Shown in pieces: positions 17,304-26,800 of a DNA stretch of 64,000 bases. The notes below the pieces were generated by a model. The model was not told where the DNA came from. It saw only the letters and a program-made list of their open reading frames with translations, and searched no databases. The stretch is from Mesorhizobium sp. M2D.F.Ca.ET.226.01.1.1. GTDB taxonomy: Bacteria > Pseudomonadota > Alphaproteobacteria > Rhizobiales > Rhizobiaceae. Position 1 is the stretch's first letter; each line of letters starts with the position of its first letter. Made by a program: the position numbers and the translations under genes. The DNA lies in NCBI RefSeq assembly GCF_004022705.2, contig NZ_RZOY02000016.1, positions 1-64,000 of the forward strand, in the 5' to 3' direction.

Positions 17304-17990
17304 TTAGTTGATGGTGTTGGCAGCGTAGCAGAGGATTACGGAGTTGGCCGTAGGCTGGGCAGACGGGATGGTGGTTGCGCCGCCGCTGGTGCTGTTCAAG
17401 CAGGCGGTGGTGCCGTAGATCACACGGCCCTTGGTGGCATCAACGCTTCCATCAATGGCTTTGTCGGCTTCCTTGGCGTCGGCCAGCGGCATATCGGCGA
17501 ACTGGACAACCAGGCGCTGGTCGGGACCGGCGGTAGCCATGGTGTTGACCTGTTGCGTAATGGTGCTGGTGGTGGACGAGCCGCTGCCGAAGTTGTGGTA
17601 GACCACGGCGGAGGTGCCAGTACCGCTGGTGCGGAAGCCGGGGAGGATGTTGCGCAGGTTGGACTGGTCGATGGTGCTGGCCCAGCTGGCGGCGGGGATG
17701 GTCTGGTTAACCAGCACCGCCATGTTGGTGGTCGGCGTGCCGGCGCTGGATAGCGCGTTTTGCGGCCACAGGCGTTGGCCGGAGTAGAACTGGCCGTTGG
17801 CGTCTTCAACCTGCTTGAGCTGGGCACCGGCCTTGGTACCGCTCGAGCGGTTGAGCAATTGCCAACCGACCGTGATGATCACGAGGGTGATAAGAATAGC
17901 GATGATGGCGACGATCAGAATGGTTTGGTCGATCGTATAGCCCTTGTTGGAGGTAAGACGGTTGAATAGGCGATTGAAAGTAAGTTGCAT
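17304..17990 (-). CDS. Type IV prepilin-like protein (atypical)
   Basis: A 228-residue protein from ATG 17990. A short basic leader ends in NKG, then YTIDQTILIVAIIAILITLV forms the long hydrophobic N-terminal helix of type IV pilins. Cleavage is expected after the glycine. Canonical pilins have glutamate at mature position 5; here position 4 is aspartate and position 5 is glutamine. The globular part is rich in T, S, A and G with two C-terminal cysteines (ACLN...ILCYA), as in the D-loop of pilins. No prepilin peptidase or assembly ATPase is adjacent. Confidence 0.75.
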   Translation of the reverse strand: MQLTFNRLFNRLTSNKGYTIDQTILIVAIIAILITLVIITVGWQLLNRSSGTKAGAQLKQVEDANGQFYSGQRLWPQNALSSAGTPTTNMAVLVNQTIPAASWASTIDQSNLRNILPGFRTSGTGTSAVVYHNFGSGSSTTSTITQQVNTMATAGPDQRLVVQFADMPLADAKEADKAIDGSVDATKGRVIYGTTACLNSTSGGATTIPSAQPTANSVILCYAANTIN

Positions 17991-18328
17991 TCTCAGGGGG
18001 TCCTTTGCTGATTGTTGGTCTTGAGACCTATGGTACCCCGCTCCAGATGTTCTGACAGGCAAAGGAGAAATTTCTGACAGCACTGTGTGTGATTTGTGCA
18101 CTGAACCAGAGGGTTGCGCTGCCTGACGGCAAAACCGCCGCGGCGGATTTCGGTACCGCAGGAGCGCCAATGGGGTCGTTGCGACCTGGTGGATACCGGC
18201 CACGCTGGGGCGCACTTGGGCGGCCGGTTATTGTCGCGCCGCAACAAAGGGGCAGCGAGAGAACGGCTGACTGAGGTTGGAGGCTGCTGCCATCTCCCCA
18301 AATTGTAACCTACGTCAAAGCCGAAAGC

Positions 18329-18787
18329 TCAACTTTCGAGCGAGGGAGGCGATTCACCCTGTGGTCTGGCGGGCGGCTTGCGACCGAAGCCAGCGGATTT
18401 GGCAACGAGGGACCGCTGAGCGGCATAGTTGGGTGCCACCATAGGATAATCCGGGTCGAGTCCCCACTTGGCCCGATACTCCTCCGGCGTCATGCCGAAA
18501 TGGGCCCCGAGGTGCCGCTTAAGAGACTTGAGCTTTTTCCCGTCCTCCAAGCAGACGATATAATCGGGGAACACTGACCGCTTCCGGTTGACGGCCGGGA
18601 CAAGCTCAGGTTCTCGGAGCGCAGGCGGTTGCAAAATGCTCCTCAGCGCAGAACTGACACTTGCGATTAAGTCAGGAACGGCGGCGGCGGGGATCGCGTT
18701 GCTCCTGACAAACGCCGCGACGATGGTGGACGTCACAGCCAGCACGTCCACCGTTACGGGTTCGGTTTTGTCATCATCCATAGACAT
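18329..18787 (-). CDS. MucR/Ros-family transcriptional regulator, zinc-binding type
   Basis: A 152-residue protein from ATG 18787 (a second ATG is at 18781). The family core is visible: a DLIASVSSAL helix, then the zinc-finger region YIVCLEDGKKLKSLKRHL, HFGMTPEEYRAKWGL and YPMVAPNYA. The cysteine, aspartate and two histidines of the prokaryotic zinc finger are kept. MucR proteins bind AT-rich DNA and control exopolysaccharide, motility and symbiosis genes in rhizobia. The one at 28602 lacks the cysteine. Confidence 0.92.
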   Translation of the reverse strand: MSMDDDKTEPVTVDVLAVTSTIVAAFVRSNAIPAAAVPDLIASVSSALRSILQPPALREPELVPAVNRKRSVFPDYIVCLEDGKKLKSLKRHLGAHFGMTPEEYRAKWGLDPDYPMVAPNYAAQRSLVAKSAGFGRKPPARPQGESPPSLES

Positions 18788-18862
18788 GCTCTTCGCCTTT
18801 CGCTGGCCCTCGTATCCGGAATACTGGCAGCACCTTCTGAGCTGCGTTAGCTCAATCGTCAC

Positions 18863-19321
18863 GTTGGTGCTCGCCAGAAACAGCCGCAGGTTGTCGCTTC
18901 CGCATTGGCGTGGACCTCTGTCAGGATATATGCGCTTTGCTTGCCGCGCTTGGTATGTGCCCTGTCATCATCCCAGTGTGGTCAACTCCTACGGGACTTT
19001 CCTCGGAGGAAGGTAGCGTCTTTCAGCGGGAGATATTCTTGGCCGATCGGGCCCACGGCGGTCTCGGACGCCGCGGGTGTGACCGCGACCATCAACGAGA
19101 CCATCGACGGCAGCGTCTTCGAGCGCTGGCGAAACGACGGATCTTACCGCCCGCAGACCCTTGCCGAGTGGGCAGACGTCTCAGCGTGGACCCCTCCAGG
19201 GTTGGCCAGTCCGTTTCCGCCAGTGATCCGGCCGGAATTGCCCTGGAGTCGCCGCCGGCAGCGGGTGGACTATGGATGCCTCCGAAACCACCCCGACCCA
19301 ACGCCCAGATGGACGATCCCG
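18863..19321. other. Mostly non-coding stretch with a possible gene remnant
   Basis: No intact gene is supported. On the plus strand about 19050-19215 reads as protein-like sequence (SDAAGVTATINETIDG..., then RWRNDGSYRPQTLAEW) without a credible start. It may be a fragment of an unknown gene. The long plus-strand frame that continues rightwards is the shadow of the GGDEF-EAL gene. Confidence 0.35.
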
Positions 19322-21859
19322 TTACGCGAGACGCGATGTCTCTTCGAAATACGCGCCGATGATGGCGGCAACGCTTTCACTGGCAACCGGCGGACTGAAC
19401 AGGAAACCCTGCAACTCGCCGCATTTCTCGGCACGCAGTGTCTCCAACTGTCCGACCGTCTCCACACCTTCGGCCGTAGTATCGATGCCGAGGCTGGCGC
19501 CGAGGCCGATCACGGCACGGACAATGGCGAGCGACTCTGGACATCGGCCGATCTCGCGGACGAACGATCGGTCGATTTTGAGGCGGTTGAACGGAAACTG
19601 CCTGAGATAGCTCAGGCTGGAATAGCCGGTGCCAAAATCGTCGAGTGCAATGCGCACGCCCATCGAGCGAAGCTGCTTGAGGATGGCGAGGTTGGTGCTG
19701 CTGGCCGACAGCAGCACCGACTCGGTGATCTCGATCTCCAGCTGGTGCGGCTCCAGCCCGCTTCCGGCCAGGGCCAGTCCGACCGTTCCGACGAGGTCCC
19801 CTTTGCGGAACTGCACCGGCGAGACGTTGACGGACAGCACCAGCTCGCGCGGCCAGGTTGCCGCCTCCCGGCAAGCCACCGCAAGCGCCCAGCGGCCGAG
19901 CTCGTCGAGCTTGCCGGTTTCCTCCGCGATCGGAATGAAATCCGAGGGCGACACCATGCCTCGGCGCGGATTGTGCCAGCGCAGCAGGGCTTCGAACCCG
20001 CGCAGCTTTCCGGTTTGCGTCCGGATGATGGGCTGGTAATGCAACTCGAACTCGCGGTCGATTTCGGCGCCGCGCAATTCTATCTCCAGCGCACGCCGCT
20101 CGCGCTGGCGCATGTCCATCCCGGCCTCGAACCAGCGGAAGGTGCCCTTGTCCGATTGCTTCGCGCGGTACAGGGCGAGATCGGCGCATTTCAGCAGGCC
20201 GTCGATGTCAGCGGCGTCGTCTGGGACCAGAGCTGCGCCGATACTCGCGCCGATCACTATCTCGGCGCCGTCGACCTTTCGTATAGCGGTGAGATCGCGG
20301 ATGACGCGCTGGCCGAGCTCCTCAACGTCGGAGCGGCATTCGACGGCCGGCATCAGGATCGCAAATTCGTCGCCGCCGAGCCTGGCCACCACGTCGGTTT
20401 TGCGCACCAGTTCTTTCAGGCGGGCGGTCACCTCTATGAGGAGTGCGTCGCCTGCCGCGTGTCCGAGCGTGTCGTTGACCGTCTTGAAATTGTCGAGGTC
20501 GATCAGCACCACGCCGAACCGCCGTCCGTCCTGCTTGAGGCTGACCACCGCCCGCTCCAGCTCGCGCGTGAAAACCGTTCGATTAGCCAGTCCCGTCAAT
20601 GGATCATGATGAGCGAGGAAAGTGATATGGGCTTCGGCGCGCTTGCGCTCCGTCATGTCCACAATTGTCGATAGTATTGCCACCTGATGGTCTACAAGGG
20701 TTTCGCTTGTGTACTCGATCACATCGAGTTCGCGACCGTCGGCCGTGCGGTGCCGAAGCACCATCTCGCGACCGTCGCTTTCGCGGATGGTGGTGCCATC
20801 CACGCGGATTTCGGCCAAGCTGCGGTCCAGGAAGTCGCTGCGGCTGTAGCCGTAGAGACGCAGCGCCGCTTCATTGACGTTGAGAAAGTTGCCGGTCGAC
20901 TGGCTGCGCACGAACATCGGAACCGGATTGTCGTCGAATAGAGAGCGGAAGAGGGTCTCCCGCGCCTTCAGGTCGCGAATGTCGGTGAGAGTGACCACCA
21001 GCACGCCGCCGGCGATGTCGACACCGACCTTGAGAGCGATCCTCTGCTGTCCCAACCAATAGGCGAGCTCGAAGCTCGATAGGCGCCCCCCTGAACCCGC
21101 GCGCAGCAGTTCCTGGGGTACCTCTGGTATGCCGACCTGGGTCAGCGCGTCCGATAGCAGGGTGGACTGGAGGCTGTCGACGGTCGCTCCGAGGAAGCCC
21201 GCCGCGGCCTCGTTGATGCTCAGTATGCAGAAGTCAGAAATTGCGCCATGCCCACAATCGATCGGGCTCAGCCCGATAACGCCTTCCTGAGTGGAGTTGA
21301 TGAGCAGACTGGAAAGCTCGAACTGGCTGGCGCGCGGCCGAAGGAATAGAAGGAAGTATTCGCCCGGCCAGCGGCACGACAATGGCAGCGCGACGATCTC
21401 GATGGTGGAGACCTTGCCGTCAACGACCCAGTGGCAAACCTTGAGCCGGGGCTCGCCTGCCGAGGAGGCGTTGTCGAGGGCGGAGGCGATTGCCAGATTG
21501 AAGGCATATGGCAGCTCATCGAGGCTGCGCGCGGACTCCGCAAAGCCGACGATGGCGCGGAAGCGCCGGCCGCAGCGCAAAAGGAAGGGCGGCTCGTCGC
21601 CCAAACGACGGACCACAGCGATCTCCTCTGAGAAGCGGCCGACGCTGCCTAGCGCAATTTCCTCATAGGGCGGGAGGGGACCTGTGCCGCAGGCGGATTG
21701 CCAGCGGCGCACGATGAGCCTCACGTCGTCGAACTCCGTTTGGGCCGCTACGCTATGCCCCCCGGCAGCGTCGACCGTGTCGGGGCCGGTCTGCTCAAGC
21801 CCCACCATCGGGCGTGGACCCACCCTCTGCAAAAAAACGTCTCTGAGAGCCGCAATCAT
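19322..21859 (-). CDS. PAS-GGDEF-EAL cyclic-di-GMP enzyme
   Basis: An 845-residue protein from ATG 21859. An N-terminal PAS-like domain includes PPYEEIALGSVGRFSEEIAVV. A second PAS domain carries LFDDNPVPMFVRS and NEAALRLYGYSR, and the linker ends in DMTERKRAEAHI. The GGDEF domain has intact GGDEF near residue 494 (PLTGLANR, DLDNFKTVNDTLGH). The EAL domain has EALLRW near residue 620, plus DDFGTGYSSL. Both active-site motifs are complete, so synthesis and hydrolysis of c-di-GMP are both possible. No transmembrane helix is seen, so it is probably cytosolic. A PilZ effector is encoded 7 kb away. Confidence 0.93.
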   Translation of the reverse strand: MIAALRDVFLQRVGPRPMVGLEQTGPDTVDAAGGHSVAAQTEFDDVRLIVRRWQSACGTGPLPPYEEIALGSVGRFSEEIAVVRRLGDEPPFLLRCGRRFRAIVGFAESARSLDELPYAFNLAIASALDNASSAGEPRLKVCHWVVDGKVSTIEIVALPLSCRWPGEYFLLFLRPRASQFELSSLLINSTQEGVIGLSPIDCGHGAISDFCILSINEAAAGFLGATVDSLQSTLLSDALTQVGIPEVPQELLRAGSGGRLSSFELAYWLGQQRIALKVGVDIAGGVLVVTLTDIRDLKARETLFRSLFDDNPVPMFVRSQSTGNFLNVNEAALRLYGYSRSDFLDRSLAEIRVDGTTIRESDGREMVLRHRTADGRELDVIEYTSETLVDHQVAILSTIVDMTERKRAEAHITFLAHHDPLTGLANRTVFTRELERAVVSLKQDGRRFGVVLIDLDNFKTVNDTLGHAAGDALLIEVTARLKELVRKTDVVARLGGDEFAILMPAVECRSDVEELGQRVIRDLTAIRKVDGAEIVIGASIGAALVPDDAADIDGLLKCADLALYRAKQSDKGTFRWFEAGMDMRQRERRALEIELRGAEIDREFELHYQPIIRTQTGKLRGFEALLRWHNPRRGMVSPSDFIPIAEETGKLDELGRWALAVACREAATWPRELVLSVNVSPVQFRKGDLVGTVGLALAGSGLEPHQLEIEITESVLLSASSTNLAILKQLRSMGVRIALDDFGTGYSSLSYLRQFPFNRLKIDRSFVREIGRCPESLAIVRAVIGLGASLGIDTTAEGVETVGQLETLRAEKCGELQGFLFSPPVASESVAAIIGAYFEETSRLA

Positions 21860-22468
21860 CCTCGCATCTCGCCGGTTCTGCCGCGGGTCCAATCAGGTCG
21901 AAGGCGAAAAACCTCGACCGGTCAACAAGCAATCTGAAGAGCGTAGCTCCGGTTGGCCGGAGCATCTGGCATCCTAGGCGAGCCCGCAGATCCGACGGTC
22001 TGCCGCGGTGCGGTCGTGCGCCTTGTCTGATCCTGCGCTCCACTCGGCGCGGAACCTATGGGTTGGACCCTTAACGTTCGACTAAATAAAGCGTCATGAT
22101 CCTGTTAAATCAGGTTGCTGCGCAGAGGCTTGGTCCGTCGGCCAAGGCGCTCACGGAGAGGCCGCCAAGGGCCGCATGTTTGTAAGGCCCGACGCGAGTC
22201 TAGGGCCCAGCGCTCGTTTCCATTGCAATCACTGGCGTGGGGTGACGAGGCAGGTGCGTGGAATGAGATCGAACAGCCTTTGATGTGCTGCCCGTCAGCG
22301 CAATTAACAATGTATCTTTTGCGCAACATTCTGAATTTCTTGCCTATTCCATAGGCAGCAACAGCCATGAAACGCTACACAGTCATCATTTTGAGGCATT
22401 CTGGGAATTGACGATAAAGCATCGCCCGAAAGGGCAGTTGGCCCTCATCGGCCAACAGAGGAACACCA
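21860..22468. other. Non-coding stretch upstream of the GGDEF-EAL gene
   Basis: No gene is supported in these 600 bases. The left part should hold the promoter of the minus-strand GGDEF-EAL gene. The right part is AT-rich and precedes a small plus-strand gene. Confidence 0.5.
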
Positions 22469-22666
22469 ATGCCTGAAATCACTTTTGACCCTGCCGGCGG
22501 CACTATCGAAGATTATTTCAAGAACGCCGAAGTACCGAAGACTGCCAAGTTAACGGCAAGGCTTCGCAAATTGGACAACAAGGTTCCGCGCAACGCTGTG
22601 ACTACGGCAGACATCGATCGACTGATCGAGAGAACGAACGCTCACTATGCCAAACGCTCCCGTTAA
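22469..22666 (+). CDS. Small hypothetical protein
   Basis: A 65-residue charged protein (MPEITFDPAGGTIEDYF...). ATG 22469 is preceded by GAGGAAC. A helical, basic second half (KLTARLRKLDNKV, DIDRLIERTNAHY) could bind nucleic acid or a partner. No family is recognised. Confidence 0.5.
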   Translation: MPEITFDPAGGTIEDYFKNAEVPKTAKLTARLRKLDNKVPRNAVTTADIDRLIERTNAHYAKRSR

Positions 22667-22714
22667 GGGGGCGTCTTTTTACTCCGACAATCAGTATGTC
22701 TTCATTGTCCGGCG

Positions 22715-23045
22715 CCGTCTGCGCCGCCAGGCGGCTACGGCGCGTTCGCCGCTGCCGCCAATGGTATCCTCATTCCGACCGATCGTAGTTTTGCGACGGA
22801 GCAAGCTGCGACCGATGCGGCCATGGCCGATTGCAGCCAATACAGCGGTGGGAGCCAATGCGCAGTGAAGCAGGTTTTCCGCAACACGTGCGCGGCGGTG
22901 GCGCGTGTCATTCGGGTGACGAGAAAATCGCACTACGCCTTCAGTTGGAGCCGACGATCCGGGACGCCGAGGAAATGGCGCTATCAGAGTGCTTTCAGCG
23001 CAATGGCCGTCCCCTGCGAGGTGACGCGGCAGGTTTGCGTACCGT
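22715..23045 (+). pseudogene. Decayed DUF4189-like exported protein gene
   Basis: The translation GGYGAFAAAANGILIPTDRS and then AATDAAMADCSQYSGG resembles the DUF4189 repeat of small secreted cysteine-rich proteins. No start codon or signal peptide precedes it in frame. After RKSHYAFSWSR the homology moves one frame over (TIRDAEEMALSECFQRNG) and then returns to the first frame (PCEVTRQVC). N-terminal loss plus two indels mark a pseudogene. Confidence 0.6.
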
Positions 23046-23092
23046 CAATGGTCGGTTTCCTATTAGGACGCTCGGCCATGGAGTGTTGGAGT

Positions 23093-23620
23093 TCAAAGGA
23101 ACGAGGCCGGATCTCGATAGTCGCCGCAGAGGATCTGCATGAAGTGGACGGCTTGGCTCGGATCCTCTTGAAGGTTCTCGCAGGCGCTCCAAAGTGTTCG
23201 GGAATGAGGCGGCGACAGTGGCGGCTCCATGCCCTTCAACTCGTAGTGGACAGTGACCGCGAAGATGGAGCAAACGGTCAACGCAAGATAGATGGTAGGG
23301 AATGTCCGCAACATTTTCGTTCTCTCGCTGTCACTGTGCCGGATTTGCGAGAGTTCAATGTGGTAATCTTCGCTGATGATAGCCCAGCAAAGCCAGCCAA
23401 CGATACGATAGTGGAAATGTGGTTCGGGTGGCGCAATGCGGGTCTCGTTATTGAGGCAACGCGTCAGCCAAACGGCATGTGCCTCCTTCAGAAATCTATC
23501 TTCAATTGCACAAAAGAACCCTGCATCGGCACACTCGCTTTCGGCAACCTGCTTGAAAGTTTTTACAAACCAGTCCGGATCGCGAAGCCGGACAAGCAAA
23601 CGATCATCAATGATGCGCAT
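23093..23620 (-). CDS. Hypothetical membrane-anchored protein
   Basis: A 175-residue protein from ATG 23620 (MRIIDDRLL); the frame is open 12 codons further. The first 120 residues look soluble, with several tryptophans and cysteines. A hydrophobic segment (FPTIYLALTVCSIFAVTV) near residues 120-138 may span the membrane, leaving a short outer tail. A 62-residue gene ends about 30 bases upstream on the same strand. No family is recognised. Confidence 0.5.
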   Translation of the reverse strand: MRIIDDRLLVRLRDPDWFVKTFKQVAESECADAGFFCAIEDRFLKEAHAVWLTRCLNNETRIAPPEPHFHYRIVGWLCWAIISEDYHIELSQIRHSDSERTKMLRTFPTIYLALTVCSIFAVTVHYELKGMEPPLSPPHSRTLWSACENLQEDPSQAVHFMQILCGDYRDPASFL

Positions 23621-23652
23621 ACAAATACTGCCCCCAAGGGGGGCAGCATTTA

Positions 23653-23841
23653 TCATGATTCGCGAGGTATGAGAGAGAAATCAACCAGCGAAGTACGGTT
23701 TCCGTTCATCGGCACACCATAATAGCCATAGAAAGCTATGATGTCCTGCATCATCGGGTCCAGATCGTTAGAAGGCCGGCCTTTAGTCACAGTCGGGCTT
23801 AGCTTTTCGCGCTTTGCCTCGGGGGTTGCAGTACGTTTCAT
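23653..23841 (-). CDS. Small hypothetical protein
   Basis: A 62-residue protein (MKRTATPEAKREKLSPTV...) with the motif YGYYGVPMNGNRTSLVDFSL. It is upstream of and on the same strand as the membrane-anchored protein gene, so the two may be an operon. Function unknown. Confidence 0.45.
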   Translation of the reverse strand: MKRTATPEAKREKLSPTVTKGRPSNDLDPMMQDIIAFYGYYGVPMNGNRTSLVDFSLIPRES

Positions 23842-24339
23842 CGCGTTCCTCGTAAAAATACGCGATGTTTGCTGTTAAGCTGACATCGCGACGATTTGCT
23901 GTCAGCTAGACCTATGGAAATGAAAAATGTTTCGCATTCCTACTGGCTTGCCCTGAGATGGTTACTCAACCGTTAAATGTCGTCAACAATTGTTTTCGTG
24001 ACGCACGTAGACCCTTCGGATCACCGAGTCATCATTCGCCAACACGCGTGCGGCGCGACTTACTGTCGCTATACCGCAGCCTACAGCCCGGCGTATTTCA
24101 CACTGGGTCATGTCGTTTGCGACGAGACGAGCGAAGATGCGCCACGCTTATTCGCCGCATCGAGTTCTGCTGGGCTAAAGATGGCCAGGAACGCCTGACA
24201 TTCATTTCATCACGGATCCTGGCAAGAATCTGCTGAAGAGGAATCACTGTTGGTCCGAAATCGTGGTTGCATTCGTACAATAATACGACTGAAACCGCCG
24301 TCAATGGAGCGGGTCACCCCCTGGCTGTGATCTGCGACC
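23842..24339. other. Stretch with no supported gene
   Basis: Several short frames on both strands cross this AT-richer interval, but none has a family signature or a convincing ribosome site. It should contain the promoter of the minus-strand gene pair that begins at 23841. Confidence 0.4.
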
Positions 24340-24710
24340 GTGCCTGACTGGAGCGGAAAAGGGGCTAGATCCAGCTTGCTGACATCTATTTTTTGCCGTT
24401 CGAACTCTAAGTTCTGCCTGAAAACCAATCCACATGGTTTTCTGTCGTGGGTCGCGCTCCATCTCCTGGACCATCCGCTGCTCAGCCTTGCTCAAGGTCA
24501 TCCATCTGCGGCGGATTTTCGGCCAACGATTGTTTGAAAACCTGTTCCGCGAGCAACGGGAGCAACGCCCGGAGGAGCGCCTTGCGGAGAAGTGGCAGGA
24601 GCGCCTTCGTGGCCGACGGTGGGATTGATTTCGTGGTCGATGTTCTCGATGGATTGTTCCAGCGACAGCGCATGTTCGCGAAGTCGCGCCAACCGGTCCT
24701 CTGCACTCAT
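24340..24710 (-). pseudogene. Gene remnant spread over three frames
   Basis: From a good start (ATG 24710 with GGAGG upstream) the minus strand reads MSAEDRLARLREHALSLEQS and onward to HEINPTV. It continues in a second frame (ATKALLPLLRKALLRALLPL, then ENPPQMDDLEQ) and then a third (AEQRMVQEMERDPRQKTMW). Each piece looks protein-like and abuts the next, so one gene has suffered two frameshifts. It lies 17 bases after the 104-residue gene and was probably its operon partner. Confidence 0.55.
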
Positions 24711-24727
24711 GGTAACCTCCGAAGGGG

Positions 24728-25042
24728 TTAGTGCTCGTAGTGGTAGGCGGGAAGATGCTCCGGCTGCTCTTGCAATTCAGTGATGAGATGGGCGCGCAGC
24801 CTCTCCCCGGAATCGACCAGTTGTTGGGCGCGCGCGTGGAAATAGAACGCACCTTCACGCAAATCCTCGTCAATCCCTGGAATCGTCTCGGCCTGGTGCT
24901 TACGCATCGCCCAATAGGCAAGGCGCTTACGTCGCCGGACCAGATCCGTTTCGAGCCATTCCAGCACTTTTCGGGTCTTCTCGCGCTGTTCGGCCGTGAG
25001 CTCGGGGATTCCGAATACCGATCCTTGATGTAACCTGGCCAT
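24728..25042 (-). CDS. Hypothetical helical protein
   Basis: A 104-residue protein from ATG 25042 (MARLHQGSVFGIPELTAEQ...). It is charged and almost wholly helical (RKVLEWLETDLVRRRKRL, HARAQQLVDSGERLRAHL) and ends in HLPAYHYEH. A frameshifted gene follows on the same strand. No family is recognised. Confidence 0.55.
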   Translation of the reverse strand: MARLHQGSVFGIPELTAEQREKTRKVLEWLETDLVRRRKRLAYWAMRKHQAETIPGIDEDLREGAFYFHARAQQLVDSGERLRAHLITELQEQPEHLPAYHYEH

Positions 25043-25645
25043 ATCTTGATGATGGGGCGGTATTATGAATCCCGCAAGTGTTAGCTGGGTCGAGGAGCAG
25101 GAGACTGCTAGGTTTATAGGCGTCGGAAGTACCTGAAAACTCACAGAAAGCGCCCGCGGCCCGGCAGCCAGGCTAACAAATCGTCAGGGGAAGGCTTCCG
25201 CTGCCTTGGCTGCTCGCCGACGTGAGGCGTCGGGCGATGGCGAGTTCTTCGCCAGATCCTTCCTGAACCAGTCCAGGTGATGCTGGGGCGACCCATACGC
25301 GGCGTTGGATCAGTTGTCGGAGACGATTGCGCGTTCCCCGTCAATGTGATGGTAACCGAGAGCTATGGCTACGTTACCCTGAGCGCCAGGCGCTTCTTGC
25401 CCCTGCAATAATCTTTCTGGCCAAAATGGCGCGGCGAGAGCGGCGGGATCGGGACGATTGCTAGGGGTGCGAAGGGCGCCTCTTCAAGGGCGCCCTTCGC
25501 ATCGGCCGGCATGCTGGGTCATGGGGGGCGAAGACCTAACTACCGCCGATCTGTTTTCTGTATCCCATTAGCCAGCGCAGGCTGGGTAGGGAAGCCACCG
25601 CGTCCGCATTCGCGTGCTGCCAACGCTGTGGTTCAGAGGCGACAG
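25043..25645. other. Stretch with no supported gene, containing a strong hairpin
   Basis: Nothing recognisable is encoded, apart from a perfect hairpin at 25469-25500 listed separately. Minus-strand frames near 25141-25344 have a composition unlike their neighbours and no signature. Confidence 0.45.
25469..25500 (-). terminator. Perfect 12-bp hairpin downstream of the porin gene
   Basis: GCGAAGGGCGCC (25469-25480) pairs perfectly with 25489-25500 across an eight-base loop. It lies about 145 bases beyond the porin stop. It lacks a clear U tract but may end porin transcription. Confidence 0.5.
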
Positions 25646-26800
25646 TTAGAACGAACGCTGGAAGCGGAGGATGCCCCCAATGTTGTTTTTCTTGTCGGCT
25701 TTGGTCCAGTTGGTGACGGTGTCATCGCCAACGTGCAAGTAGTCGACTTCGGCCGTGACCTTGAAGCCCTTGGCGATTTCATAGGCAATGTTCGCCGCGA
25801 CGCCGAAGTTCTTGCCTTCATCATAGGAGAGCTGGGTGTTGAACGAGGTCTTCTCATTGAACTTGTAGGTGCCGCCGCCCCAGACTGCCCAGTTGCCGCT
25901 CCACTGCTTGTAGAAGCCGCGACCGTGAGCATCGATGACGTTGCCCGCATCATCGTTGAGGTTGTCGTCGGTGCCGTAGCCGCCCATCACGAACAGCGAC
26001 AGTTCATCGCTGGCTTTGACATCCAAGCGGACCTTGCCGGCGACTTCTTCGTAGTTGCTGTCGTAGGCGACGACGCCGCTGATCCCGCCCCAGCCCTGTG
26101 TGTACTTCACGCCGCCGACCACATGCGGAACATAGCTGTCGATCGTGCCAACAGTGCCGGATCCTTCTTCGAGCGAAGCCACCGCCGAAAAGCCGTTGCC
26201 GGCGTCGAAGTAGTACTGGACGACGTTGGTGTCGAAATCACCGTAGGGAACCAGCGTGTCGTTGATGACGTTGCCGGCATAGCCGATGAACGAATCGAAG
26301 GCCGATTCGTCCTTACCGACGCGCAGGCCGCCGAGCTGGATCCAGGCGAAGTTCAGCGTAACGCCCTTGTTGACGGCGGGGTTGTCGGTGACGACGCCCC
26401 TTACGACGGAGGCTGTAGCGTTGCGGTTGCCGAAGTTGAAGCGGGTCTCGGTGTAGGTCTTCAGAGTCCCGAGTTCGGTTTCCTGGCCGGTCCAGGTCCT
26501 CAGCGAGAAACGGGCATTCTTCTTCCAGGTGGCCTGGATGGAGCCGTCCTGGTGATCGACGTTCTTAGCACCATCGAACGACCCGATGTCGCCACCGGCG
26601 ATGTCGTAACGGACATAGCCGCCGATGCGCAGGCAGGTTTCGGTGCCGGGAATGTAGAAGTAGCCGGCGCCGTAGACGTCGCAGATCTTGACGTACTCAG
26701 CGGGCTCCGGCTCGGCGACGGTCACCGCATCGGCGGCGCGGGCACCGGAAACTGCGATCAGGGCCGCAGCTGAGCCGAGAAGAAGGCTCTTGATGTTCAT
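25646..26800 (-). CDS. Outer-membrane porin (Rhizobiales Omp2/RopA type)
   Basis: A 384-residue protein with signal peptide MNIKSLLLGSAAALIAVSGA. The mature N-terminus has AEPEPAEYVKICDVYGAGY and TCLRIGGYVRYD, diagnostic of the Brucella Omp2b/rhizobial porin family. It ends in a C-terminal phenylalanine (ILRFQRSF), as needed for beta-barrel insertion. It should be a trimeric general porin for small hydrophilic solutes. Porins of this family are usually multicopy; this one sits among accessory genes, so it is probably an extra copy. Confidence 0.95.
   Translation of the reverse strand: MNIKSLLLGSAAALIAVSGARAADAVTVAEPEPAEYVKICDVYGAGYFYIPGTETCLRIGGYVRYDIAGGDIGSFDGAKNVDHQDGSIQATWKKNARFSLRTWTGQETELGTLKTYTETRFNFGNRNATASVVRGVVTDNPAVNKGVTLNFAWIQLGGLRVGKDESAFDSFIGYAGNVINDTLVPYGDFDTNVVQYYFDAGNGFSAVASLEEGSGTVGTIDSYVPHVVGGVKYTQGWGGISGVVAYDSNYEEVAGKVRLDVKASDELSLFVMGGYGTDDNLNDDAGNVIDAHGRGFYKQWSGNWAVWGGGTYKFNEKTSFNTQLSYDEGKNFGVAANIAYEIAKGFKVTAEVDYLHVGDDTVTNWTKADKKNNIGGILRFQRSF

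Noticed and set aside
18905..20674. Plus-strand open frame of 589 codons
   Set aside because: It is the shadow of the PAS-GGDEF-EAL gene; the translation has no protein family features and codon bias belongs to the minus strand.
25511..26773. Plus-strand open frame of 420 codons
   Set aside because: It lies antisense to the porin gene, which has a signal peptide, family motifs and a terminal phenylalanine.
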